Below, one piece after another: positions 53,984 through 61,913 of a DNA stretch of 64,000 nt. The stretch covers positions 2,294,001-2,358,000 of the forward strand of contig NZ_CP174509.1 in the NCBI RefSeq assembly GCF_045920555.1. Reading direction: 5' to 3'. Both the position numbers and the translations under genes were made by a program. Within the stretch, counting starts at the first letter, position 1; each line of letters begins with the position of its first letter. The notes below the pieces were generated by a model that had not been told where the DNA came from, made no database searches, and worked only from the letters and a program-made list of their open reading frames with translations. The stretch comes from Pseudalkalibacillus sp045920555. Lineage in GTDB: Bacteria; Bacillota; Bacilli; Bacillales; Fictibacillaceae.

Positions 53984-55267
53984 ATGACAAGGACCAAAGA
54001 ACCTCGAGTCATCCCTGCAGATGGGTATACGCTCCATCTCGTAGAAACGGAAAAATATAAGACAACGACGATTTCGATCCAAATAAAAAGGAAGATTGAA
54101 GAAGAAAACGTTACAAAACGGGCTTTATTGGCTCAAGTTTTAAAAGCTGGGACACAATCCTATCCTTCTTCACTACATATCCATCGACTATTAGAAGATA
54201 TGTATGGGGCAGGATTCGTGACCTCGATCGCAAAAAAAGGTGATTATCAAATCATCACGATCCGAATGGATGTTTCAAATGAAAAATTCCTTCTGGACCA
54301 CACACAATTACTTGATCAATCCCTTGATTTCTTAGCTGAAGTATTACTGCATCCTTTAAATGATGGTACAAAATTTGATGAAAGTAATGTAAAAAAAGAA
54401 AAGCGGGTACTGAAGCAAAAAATACAATCGATTTATGATGATAAAATGCGTTATGCGAATAAACGGCTTGTCGAAGAAATGTTCAAAGGCCAGCGGTATG
54501 CCCAGCATGCATTTGGAAAGGAAGAAGAGGTCGAGGCGATCACCTCTGAAGAATTGTTCCGATACTACCAGGATGTGATGAAAAAAGATGAGATCGATAT
54601 CTATATTGTCGGAGATATTAATGGTGATGAAGTGGAACAAAAGGTTAAGTCCACCCTTCAACTTAATGAACGTATCAATACGGATGAGGCTCTATTTGAA
54701 GAGATCACTGACAGAGGCCAGGAGAATGTGGTTTTTGATGAACAGGATGTCAAGCAGGGTAAACTTCATATCGGATACAGGACTTCGATTACTTTTTCAG
54801 ACCCTGAATATTACGCGATACAAGTATTCAATGGGATCTTCGGTGGCTTTTCCCATTCCAAATTGTTCATAAATGTTCGTGAGAAAGCGAGCCTTGCATA
54901 CTATGCTGTTTCAAGGATCGAAAGTCATGTCGGTGCCCTCTTCGTCATGTCGGGAATCGAATTTAAAAATTACGAAAAAGCGGTATCGATCATCAAAGAA
55001 CAAATGGAAAAGATGAAGAACGGTGATATAACGGATGCGGAATTATCACAAACAAAAGAAATGATCCGTAATCAACTCCTTGAGTCTGTCGACAACCCGA
55101 ACAGTTGGGTCGATATGCTTTATAATTCCAGAGTTGCTGGTATCCAGCGTTCTATCGATGAGTGGATTGATGGGATCCAGGCTGTCACGATGGATGATAT
55201 CCGGAATGTAGTGGATACAGTTTCATTGGATACGATCTATTTCCTTAAAGGGGAGGGTCAAAAATAA
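53984..55267 (+). CDS. ymfF: M16-peptidase homologue lacking the zinc motif (YmfF)
   Basis: A 427-residue M16 fold protein without the HxxEH motif: the equivalent region reads TKRALLAQVLKAGT. It is probably the inactive partner of the next gene, as for other two-subunit M16 peptidases. The pair matches B. subtilis ymfF-ymfH. Its stop overlaps the next start by one base (TAATG), so the two are produced together. GGAGAGG precedes the ATG. Confidence 0.9.
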   Translation: MTRTKEPRVIPADGYTLHLVETEKYKTTTISIQIKRKIEEENVTKRALLAQVLKAGTQSYPSSLHIHRLLEDMYGAGFVTSIAKKGDYQIITIRMDVSNEKFLLDHTQLLDQSLDFLAEVLLHPLNDGTKFDESNVKKEKRVLKQKIQSIYDDKMRYANKRLVEEMFKGQRYAQHAFGKEEEVEAITSEELFRYYQDVMKKDEIDIYIVGDINGDEVEQKVKSTLQLNERINTDEALFEEITDRGQENVVFDEQDVKQGKLHIGYRTSITFSDPEYYAIQVFNGIFGGFSHSKLFINVREKASLAYYAVSRIESHVGALFVMSGIEFKNYEKAVSIIKEQMEKMKNGDITDAELSQTKEMIRNQLLESVDNPNSWVDMLYNSRVAGIQRSIDEWIDGIQAVTMDDIRNVVDTVSLDTIYFLKGEGQK

Positions 55268-56556
55268 TGAAAGAAACGTATTTTGATCAATTACAAGAAA
55301 CCTTATACTCTGAGACGCTGGACAATGGCCTGCAAGTATATATTCTACCTAAAAAAGGCTTTAATAAAACGTATGCTACCTTTACGACGAAATATGGGTC
55401 GGTGGATAACCACTTCACACCATTGGGTTCAAATGAGCCAGTGAAGGTTCCTGATGGCATCGCACACTTTCTGGAGCATAAATTGTTCGAAAAGGAGCAT
55501 GGGGACGTATTCCAGGACTTCAGTAAGCAAGGGGCTTCAGCCAATGCTTTCACGTCTTTTACACGGACTGCCTATCTCTTTTCCAGTACATCAAATGTGA
55601 AAGAGAATCTGAAGACGTTGATCGACTTCGTGCAAGCCCCTTATTTTACCGAGAAAACTGTAGAAAAAGAAAAGGGGATCATCGGCCAAGAAATCGAGAT
55701 GTATGATGATAATCCTGATTGGCGTGTTTATTTCGGAGTGATTGAGAATATGTTTCACCATCATCCCGTCAAAATTGATATCGCTGGAACGGTTTCTTCG
55801 ATTGCGAAAATCACGAAAGATTCCTTGTACACCTGCTATGAAACGTTTTACCATCCTGGCAATATGCTGTTGTTCGTTGTCGGGAATGTCGATGCCGAAG
55901 AAATTATGGGGCTTGTTAAAGAGAACCAGAGTGGAAAAGATTTTGCCCCACCAAAAAAAATAGAGCGTTTTTTTGAAGAAGAACCGCCGGAAGTCGCCAA
56001 AAAGAAATCAGTTATCAAAATGACTGTGCAAACCCCGAAATGTATGGTCGGATTCAAGCAGGCTACCCCTAAGCGCTTTGGGGATGAACGACTGAAATAT
56101 GAATTGGGTATGAACCTTCTTCTTGATTATCTATTTGGCCAGAGCTCAGACAATTATGAAGAATTGTACACGGAAGGATTGATTGATCAATCGTTTTCCT
56201 TTGATTACACCGAAGAAGCCGAGTTTGGCTTTTCCCTTATCGGTGGGGAAACAAGTGATCCGGATCGATTGACTGATCGGATTTATGAAATGGTTGAAGC
56301 AACAAAATCCAAAGGGATCGATTCAGAAGCCATCGACCGTCTGAAAAAGAAAAAGATGGGAAGCTTCCTGAGATCAATGAACTCACCGGAATATATCGCA
56401 AACCAATTTACGCGTTTCCAATTTGGGGATATGAATTTGTTCAAAGTGGTCGAAATGTATGCCCAAATCACACCTGAAGACCTGCGGGCCATGTTGAATG
56501 ACCATTTTAAAGAAAAAGCCTTTACGAGCTGCCAGGTGCGACCGAAAAGCAGCTGA
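55267..56556 (+). CDS. ymfH: M16-family zinc peptidase (YmfH)
   Basis: A 429-residue M16 peptidase with the inverted zinc motif HFLEH in GIAHFLEHKLFEKEHGD and a distal Glu near IIGQEIEMYDDNPDW. With YmfF it likely forms an active heterodimer that degrades short peptides. The substrate is unknown; related pairs process peptide antibiotics (AlbE/AlbF), but no precursor peptide gene is seen here. A hairpin follows. Confidence 0.92.
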   Translation: MKETYFDQLQETLYSETLDNGLQVYILPKKGFNKTYATFTTKYGSVDNHFTPLGSNEPVKVPDGIAHFLEHKLFEKEHGDVFQDFSKQGASANAFTSFTRTAYLFSSTSNVKENLKTLIDFVQAPYFTEKTVEKEKGIIGQEIEMYDDNPDWRVYFGVIENMFHHHPVKIDIAGTVSSIAKITKDSLYTCYETFYHPGNMLLFVVGNVDAEEIMGLVKENQSGKDFAPPKKIERFFEEEPPEVAKKKSVIKMTVQTPKCMVGFKQATPKRFGDERLKYELGMNLLLDYLFGQSSDNYEELYTEGLIDQSFSFDYTEEAEFGFSLIGGETSDPDRLTDRIYEMVEATKSKGIDSEAIDRLKKKKMGSFLRSMNSPEYIANQFTRFQFGDMNLFKVVEMYAQITPEDLRAMLNDHFKEKAFTSCQVRPKSS

Positions 56557-56572
56557 TGCATACTGTAGTTAA

Positions 56573-56602
56573 ACGAGACTGGCTAAAAAGTCAGTCTCTG
56601 CT
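56573..56602 (+). terminator. Hairpin after ymfH
   Basis: GAGACTG pairs with CAGTCTC around GCTAAAAAGT, followed by a T-poor GCTTTAT. Weak terminator. Confidence 0.65.
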
Positions 56603-56616
56603 TTATGCAGCACGTA

Positions 56617-56691
56617 GGCTAAAGGTCAATTCGGAGCAAATCAGGAATTATTCGTAGCAAACTTCGAAACATTCATAGCAAACGACAAATA
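56617..56691. repeat. Three short degenerate repeats before ymfI
   Basis: ATTCGGAGCAAATC (56628), ATTCGTAGCAAACTTC (56650) and ATTCATAGCAAACG (56671) recur about every 21-22 bases, near one per two DNA turns. Intergenic; function unknown. Confidence 0.6.
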
Positions 56692-56731
56692 ATTCGATGA
56701 TTTACAGGTTTCAAGTGGGAGGGGATGCAGT

Positions 56732-57454
56732 ATGAAAAGCTATGCATTGGTGACTGGTGCCAGTGGGGAGATCGGACAAGCTATTGCACGGGAATTGGCC
56801 GATCAAGGGTATAACCTTTATTTACATTATTATCAGAACAAACAAGCAGTCGAAAAGCTGCAAATCGAGTTTTCTTCTGCAGTCGACTGTAAACTGGTCA
56901 ATGCAAACCTTGCTGATCCAGAGGGACCTCATTTATTAACAGAACAAATAAAAACGCCGATCGACGTATTTGTTTATAATTGCGGAAGTTCACATACAGG
57001 GCTGATCACGGATGTGTCCCAAAAGGAACTCGATGGAATGGTTCAACTGCAGTTGAAAAGTCCATTTCAGCTTATCCAACAACTTCTGCCCTCAATGATT
57101 GAACGGAAGCGAGGTTCAATTGTCATGATCACATCCATATGGGGACAGACGGGGGCTTCATGTGAAGTGCTTTATTCAATGGTAAAAGGCGGCATGAATA
57201 CAATGGTCAAAGCTTTATCCAAAGAACTGGCTCCTAGCGGGATTCGGGTAAATGCAGTGGCTCCTGGAATCATTGCCACGAAAATGAATGACCACCTTTC
57301 TGGCGAAGAGCTAGAAGCAATTTCTGAAGAAATACCAATTGGAAGATTCGGCCTTCCAGAGGAGGTTTCGGATGCTGTCGGTTATTTGATATCAAAAAAG
57401 GCGTCTTACATCACTGGCCATATCCTACAGGTTAACGGTGCATGGTATTGTTAA
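56732..57454 (+). CDS. ymfI: Short-chain dehydrogenase/reductase (YmfI)
   Basis: A 240-residue classical SDR with the cofactor loop GASGEIGQAIA, the NCGSS equivalent of NNAG, and the catalytic YSMVK (Tyr/Lys). It resembles 3-oxoacyl-ACP reductases (FabG-like); the actual substrate is not known. GGGAGGGGATG lies before the ATG. It sits in the conserved ymfF-ymfM block. Confidence 0.9.
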   Translation: MKSYALVTGASGEIGQAIARELADQGYNLYLHYYQNKQAVEKLQIEFSSAVDCKLVNANLADPEGPHLLTEQIKTPIDVFVYNCGSSHTGLITDVSQKELDGMVQLQLKSPFQLIQQLLPSMIERKRGSIVMITSIWGQTGASCEVLYSMVKGGMNTMVKALSKELAPSGIRVNAVAPGIIATKMNDHLSGEELEAISEEIPIGRFGLPEEVSDAVGYLISKKASYITGHILQVNGAWYC

Positions 57455-57529
57455 AAATGAATGCATACTTTTCACCTTCTTGGGAGAAGATAAGGCTTGA
57501 ACGATTTTATTTTCTAGGAGGGACTAGAC

Positions 57530-57781
57530 ATGTCTGTTCTTGATAACTGGAATGAATGGAAAGGTTTCCTCAGTGAGCGTTTGCGTCAAGCAGAGGAAAA
57601 AGGAATGAAAGATGGAGCGATTACTGAAATTGCGACTGAAATCGGGGGATACCTTGCTGATCAGGTTGAACCGAAAAATGCAGAAGAAAAAGTACTTTCA
57701 GACCTCTGGCATGTTGCCAATGAAGAAGAGCGTCATTCAATTGCTAGTATGATGGTCAAGCTAGTACAAGAGAGACAATAG
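57530..57781 (+). CDS. ymfJ: DUF3243 family protein (YmfJ)
   Basis: An 83-residue acidic, mainly helical protein (MSVLDNWNEWKGFLSERLRQ ...), matching YmfJ by sequence pattern and place. Function unknown. TAGGAGGGACTAG supplies a strong ribosome binding site. A long terminator follows. Confidence 0.88.
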   Translation: MSVLDNWNEWKGFLSERLRQAEEKGMKDGAITEIATEIGGYLADQVEPKNAEEKVLSDLWHVANEEERHSIASMMVKLVQERQ

Positions 57782-57790
57782 GGGAAACAA

Positions 57791-57868
57791 GGCTGATCCG
57801 ATAAGAATCTTGTACTCACTAACTATTATCAGGTAGTGAGCTGATTCTTTGAAGGATCAGTCTTTTTC
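57791..57868 (+). terminator. Two-tier terminator after ymfJ
   Basis: GGCTGATCC pairs with GGATCAGTC over an inner hairpin CTCACTA/TAGTGAG, then T5. Confidence 0.8.
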
Positions 57869-58013
57869 ATTTGAAAATTGGAATTGAGGCAATTCTTTTC
57901 ACTTCGTTTAAGACTTGCCAAGTTTTCTTTAATTTTACTTTTCTTAAAGTTGAAAATCATTTATCATTAAGAAAGGATGCCGGATATTGGTGAATTTGCA
58001 AAGGAGATGAGCA

Positions 58014-58793
58014 ATGGAACAGCAGGAATGGTATTTAGAATATGAAATACATAAAAACCGTCCCGGGCTCCTTGGAGATATTTCTTCATTGCTCGGTATG
58101 TTAGGAATAAATATTATTACAATCAATGGCGTTGACAATATGAGACGCGGATTGTTGTTGTTGGTTCATAATCCTGAACAAGTCGAACGTCTGAAGACTA
58201 TCCTCGAGACGATGGACAACATCACGATCACAAAGATGAGGAAACCGAAACTCAGAGATATTTTAGCAGTCAGACATGGGCGTTACATACAAAGGGATGC
58301 AGATGATAAAAAGACGTTCCGCTTTGTCCGGGACGAGCTTGGATTGCTTGTCGACTTCATGGCAGAATTGTTCAAGATCGAGGGACACAAACTCATCGGG
58401 ATCCGTGGAATGCCCCGTGTTGGGAAAACCGAATCGATCGTAGCTGCCAGCGTATGTGCAAACAAACGATGGGTTTTCGTTTCATCAACTCTTCTGAAAC
58501 AAACGATACGCAGCCAATTAGCGGAGGATGAATACAGCAACGACCATGTGTTTTTAGTCGATGGGATCGTTTCATTAAAACGATCATCTGAAAGACACTG
58601 GCAGTTGATCCGAGAAGTCATGAGACTACCAGCAACCAAAATTGTTGAACACCCGGATATTTTTGTAAGGGATTCAGAGTATACGCTTGATGATTTTGAT
58701 TATATTATTGAACTACGAAATGATCCTGATGAAGAAATTACCTATGATGTCGTTGATACGAGCACAACATCCTTTGGTTTTGATTTTGAATAG
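58014..58793 (+). CDS. ymfK: DUF3388 protein with ACT-like and P-loop segments (YmfK)
   Basis: A 259-residue protein at the ymfK position. Residues about 1-70 look like an ACT-type ligand domain (EIHKNRPGLLGDISSLLGMLGINI). A central segment IRGMPRVGKTESIVAAS (about 131-147) has a Walker A form GxxxxGKT, and HVFLVDGIV may act as a Walker B strand. The family is conserved in Bacillaceae but I know of no established function. AAAGGAGATGAGC precedes the ATG. rodZ begins 18 bases after its stop. Confidence 0.85.
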   Translation: MEQQEWYLEYEIHKNRPGLLGDISSLLGMLGINIITINGVDNMRRGLLLLVHNPEQVERLKTILETMDNITITKMRKPKLRDILAVRHGRYIQRDADDKKTFRFVRDELGLLVDFMAELFKIEGHKLIGIRGMPRVGKTESIVAASVCANKRWVFVSSTLLKQTIRSQLAEDEYSNDHVFLVDGIVSLKRSSERHWQLIREVMRLPATKIVEHPDIFVRDSEYTLDDFDYIIELRNDPDEEITYDVVDTSTTSFGFDFE

Positions 58794-58811
58794 TGGCAGG
58801 TGGTAGCAAGT

Positions 58812-59732
58812 ATGACAGAGCTTGGTCAGCGCTTGAAAGAAGCGCGAATGGAAAGACAGTTATCATACGAACAATTACAGGATAAGACGAAGATCCAAAA
58901 GAGATATCTCCGAGCGATCGAGGAAGGCCAATACTCCGTATTACCAGGAGCATTTTATGCACGGGCATTCATTAAAAATTATGCCGAAGCGGTCGGCCTG
59001 GATCCAGAAGTGCTTTTTGAAGAACATGCAAGTGAATTGCCCGCAACAAAGGAAGGCCAGTCAGAATTTACGCCTAGTGCCTCGAAACCCAAATCAAACA
59101 TCCCGAAGGACAATAAGGTGGCAAAGGTGTTTCCTGTATTCCTGACAGTAGTTTTACTAGCAGCGTTATTAGTGGCTTTATACTGGGTGATACAAAATAA
59201 TGCCGGTAACAACAGCTCTGAACCGAATACAGAAAATGTGGACAAATATGAAAGTGCTGAAGGTGATGAACCAGAAGAGTCTACAGAGACATCTGAGGAT
59301 ACAGATGGCAATGATGGAAAAAGCGACAGTTCAGAAGACGAAGACACCACTGAAACCGAATCTGAGCCTGAAGAAGAAACTCAGGTTCAGAATCTGGAAG
59401 AACTCTCTTCAGAAGGGAGCATAAAAACATACGCTTTATCCGGAACAGATCAATTCAATGTAGAATTAAAGATGAAGGGGAACTCCTATATTGATGTGAA
59501 GGAAGCTTCGGGAAAAAATATTCAACCAGGCGGGAAAGTGTTCAAAAAAGAGAACGGTATCCTGACTTATGATCTTGCTGATCAGACCCAAGTGACATTC
59601 AACATTGGTGTAAGCCAGAATGTAGAAGTCACAGTCAATGGTGAACCACTCACCTACGCAGTCGAACCATCTAAGAGACCGCATCAGAAAATCGTCATTC
59701 AATATCAAAAAGGAACGGAAGAGGCACAATAA
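58812..59732 (+). CDS. rodZ: Cell-shape protein RodZ (YmfM)
   Basis: RodZ links MreB filaments to the elongasome. The 306 residues have a cytoplasmic helix-turn-helix domain (about 1-75, LGQRLKEARMERQLSYEQLQ), one transmembrane helix (about 103-125, VFPVFLTVVLLAALLVALYW), a long Glu/Asp/Thr/Ser linker (about 130-195) and a C-terminal beta domain (DUF4115). The ATG at 58812 is 8 bases after AGGTGG; a GTG four codons earlier overlaps this box. Terminator follows. Confidence 0.94.
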   Translation: MTELGQRLKEARMERQLSYEQLQDKTKIQKRYLRAIEEGQYSVLPGAFYARAFIKNYAEAVGLDPEVLFEEHASELPATKEGQSEFTPSASKPKSNIPKDNKVAKVFPVFLTVVLLAALLVALYWVIQNNAGNNSSEPNTENVDKYESAEGDEPEESTETSEDTDGNDGKSDSSEDEDTTETESEPEEETQVQNLEELSSEGSIKTYALSGTDQFNVELKMKGNSYIDVKEASGKNIQPGGKVFKKENGILTYDLADQTQVTFNIGVSQNVEVTVNGEPLTYAVEPSKRPHQKIVIQYQKGTEEAQ

Positions 59733-59736
59733 ATTC

Positions 59737-59787
59737 AGGATTGACTCAACAAGCACCTCAAATCAAGTTGGGTCGGTCCTCTTTTTT
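59737..59787 (+). terminator. rodZ terminator
   Basis: AGGATTGACTCAAC pairs with GTTGGGTCGGTCCT (several G-U pairs), followed by CTTTTTT. Confidence 0.88.
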
Positions 59788-59924
59788 GTATTGCAGTTTC
59801 ATTGATATTTAGTTTTTTATGAGAGTCACTTAAGAATTCAATCTTATAAAGCTTCTTTGTTTGCTTTTAGACCGTTTGTGGTAAAATATACATGCTCAAG
59901 CCCGATAACCGACAGGAGGCAGTT

Positions 59925-60503
59925 ATGAACTTACCGAATAAAATCACGATATCCAGAGTAATTTTGATCCCTATTTTCATGGTATTTCTCCTTGTTCCAT
60001 TTGAATGGGGAAGCCTTAAAATATTGAATGGGGATATACCCATCCACCATTTCATTGCAGCACTCATTTTTATCATTGCGTCATGTACAGATTGGATTGA
60101 CGGCTATTACGCAAGGAAATTGAACCTGGTTACAAATCTGGGGAAATTTTTGGATCCACTGGCTGATAAGCTTTTGATCACAGCGGCTCTTATCGGACTC
60201 GTCGAACTTCAACTTGCACCAGCTTGGATGGTCATTTTGATTTTAAGCCGTGAATTTGCAGTTACAGGACTGCGGCTGATTGCAGCAGGTGATGGAGATG
60301 TCATTGCCGCAAGCAAGTTGGGTAAACTGAAAACATCGATTCAAATCATCGCAATATCAGTACTATTACTTCATAATGTTCCATTCACGATCGTTTCGTT
60401 CCCTTTTGCTGACATAGCACTGTGGGCAGCAACGATCATCACAGTCTATTCAGGATGGGATTATTTTATGAAAAACAAGCACATTATGCTAAAGTCAAAA
60501 TAA
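59925..60503 (+). CDS. pgsA: CDP-diacylglycerol-glycerol-3-phosphate 3-phosphatidyltransferase
   Basis: PgsA makes phosphatidylglycerophosphate from the CDP-diacylglycerol produced by CdsA. The 192 residues hold the CDP-alcohol phosphotransferase motif DWIDGYYARK...GKFLDPLAD and several membrane helices. ACAGGAGGCAGTT places the start at ATG 59925 (MNLPNKITISR), the family start; an upstream in-frame ATG at 59892 is rejected. Confidence 0.96.
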   Translation: MNLPNKITISRVILIPIFMVFLLVPFEWGSLKILNGDIPIHHFIAALIFIIASCTDWIDGYYARKLNLVTNLGKFLDPLADKLLITAALIGLVELQLAPAWMVILILSREFAVTGLRLIAAGDGDVIAASKLGKLKTSIQIIAISVLLLHNVPFTIVSFPFADIALWAATIITVYSGWDYFMKNKHIMLKSK

Positions 60504-60514
60504 CAACGATGAAT

Positions 60515-60549
60515 GGGCTGACTCAAATCCAAATGGAAAGTCAGCCCTG
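60515..60549 (+). terminator. Hairpin between pgsA and cinA
   Basis: GGGCTGACT pairs with AGTCAGCCC over a 15-nt loop; a T-tract is lacking, so it may act as mRNA stabiliser or weak attenuator. Confidence 0.6.
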
Positions 60550-60576
60550 TTAATTTCGGAGAAAGAGGTGCAATTC

Positions 60577-61815
60577 ATGAACGCAGAAATCATAGCAATA
60601 GGCTCAGAGTTACTTTTAGGCCAAATCGCCAATACGAATGGCCAATTCATTTCTAAACAGCTGGCAGATCAAGGCATCAATGTTTACCACCATTCGGTCG
60701 TCGGAGATAACAAACAACGGCTGATTTCAACGATCCAGATCGCTGAAGAACGCTCTGATCTATTGATTTTCACCGGTGGACTGGGACCTACAAAGGATGA
60801 TCTCACGAAAGAAACGATTGCAGAGCACCTCGGTCTTCCTTTGATCGAAAATAAAGAAGCGATGGATTTCATTGAAGGATATTACGAGAAAATCCAGCAA
60901 CCAATGTCTGAGAATAACCGCAGACAAGCCCTTGTGTTTGAAGGAGCTGCTGTACTGCCGAACAACAATGGGATGGCTCCGGGGATCGCTTTGCAAAAAG
61001 AAAACAAGATTTATATTCTTCTCCCTGGACCACCGAAGGAAATGAAACCGATGTTCACCGACTTTGCCATTCCATACATACAGCAATTGAGAGGGGAAGA
61101 AGTAGAGCTTATTCTTTCACGTGTACTCCGTTTCTACGGTATCGGTGAATCGACGCTTGAAACGAAATTGATGGATCTCATCGAGGGACAGACGAATCCG
61201 ACGATTGCACCTCTAGCGGGTATTTTCGAGGTGACCTTGAGACTGACTGCCAAGTGTGATATTGAGGAACAAGGTGAAAGAATGATCGATGAACTTGAAA
61301 AGGAAATTTTTGATCGAGTCGGGCAATTTTTTTATGGCTATGATGACACCACACTTTCCTACGAAACCTTCGATATGTTGCAAGAAAAAGAACTTACAGT
61401 TTCTTGCGCTGAAAGTTTGACGGGTGGATTTTTCGGACATGAGCTGACGAAGCAGCCTGGAGCAGGGCAAGTCTTACAGGGCGGCATCATATGCTATCAG
61501 AATGAAATCAAGATGAATCAATTGAAAATCCCGGAAAAAGTGTTGGATGAAGATGGAGCGGTAAGTGAATTGTGTGCCGAACTGATGGCAGAAAATGTAC
61601 GGGAGTTATTCAAAAGTGATTATGGGATCAGCTTCACTGGTGTAGCAGGACCGGATGAAATGGAAGGTAAGCCGCCCGGAACAGTATATATCGGAATCGC
61701 CTCTCCACAAGAGACGAAGGTATATCCGTTAAAACTTGCTGGTGACCGAAATGCTGTAAGAACACGTACAGTCAACTACGGATTGTTTTATTTACTGAAA
61801 CAACTTGTGGGGTAG
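60577..61815 (+). CDS. cinA: Competence/damage-inducible protein CinA
   Basis: The 412-residue two-domain protein has an N-terminal MoaB/MoeA-like COG1058 domain (about 1-170, IIAIGSELLLGQIANTNG and FTGGLGPTKDD) that hydrolyses ADP-ribose-type substrates in relatives, and a C-terminal nicotinamide-nucleotide amidase domain (about 255-410, VSCAESLTGGFFGHEL, GVAGPDEMEGKPPGT). It is next to recA, as in many Firmicutes where both respond to competence or damage. Start ATG 60577 follows GAGAAAGAGGTG. Confidence 0.94.
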   Translation: MNAEIIAIGSELLLGQIANTNGQFISKQLADQGINVYHHSVVGDNKQRLISTIQIAEERSDLLIFTGGLGPTKDDLTKETIAEHLGLPLIENKEAMDFIEGYYEKIQQPMSENNRRQALVFEGAAVLPNNNGMAPGIALQKENKIYILLPGPPKEMKPMFTDFAIPYIQQLRGEEVELILSRVLRFYGIGESTLETKLMDLIEGQTNPTIAPLAGIFEVTLRLTAKCDIEEQGERMIDELEKEIFDRVGQFFYGYDDTTLSYETFDMLQEKELTVSCAESLTGGFFGHELTKQPGAGQVLQGGIICYQNEIKMNQLKIPEKVLDEDGAVSELCAELMAENVRELFKSDYGISFTGVAGPDEMEGKPPGTVYIGIASPQETKVYPLKLAGDRNAVRTRTVNYGLFYLLKQLVG

Positions 61816-61832
61816 CCGATTTCACAAAAAGG

Positions 61833-61884
61833 CGAATAAATGTTCGTAAAAAGTATTGGCAAATGTTATAAAAAGAGGTATGAT
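61833..61884 (+). promoter_or_regulatory. recA promoter with a LexA/DinR-type box
   Basis: A consensus sigma-A promoter is present: TTGGCA (61856-61861), 17-bp spacer, TATGAT (61879-61884). Just upstream, CGAATAAATGTTCG (61833-61846) matches the Gram-positive SOS box CGAACnnnnGTTCG with one change. RecA is thus probably repressed by LexA. AAGGAGTGATTGC supplies the ribosome binding site. Confidence 0.8.
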
Positions 61885-61913
61885 GAAGTTAGTTAATTTT
61901 AAGGAGTGATTGC

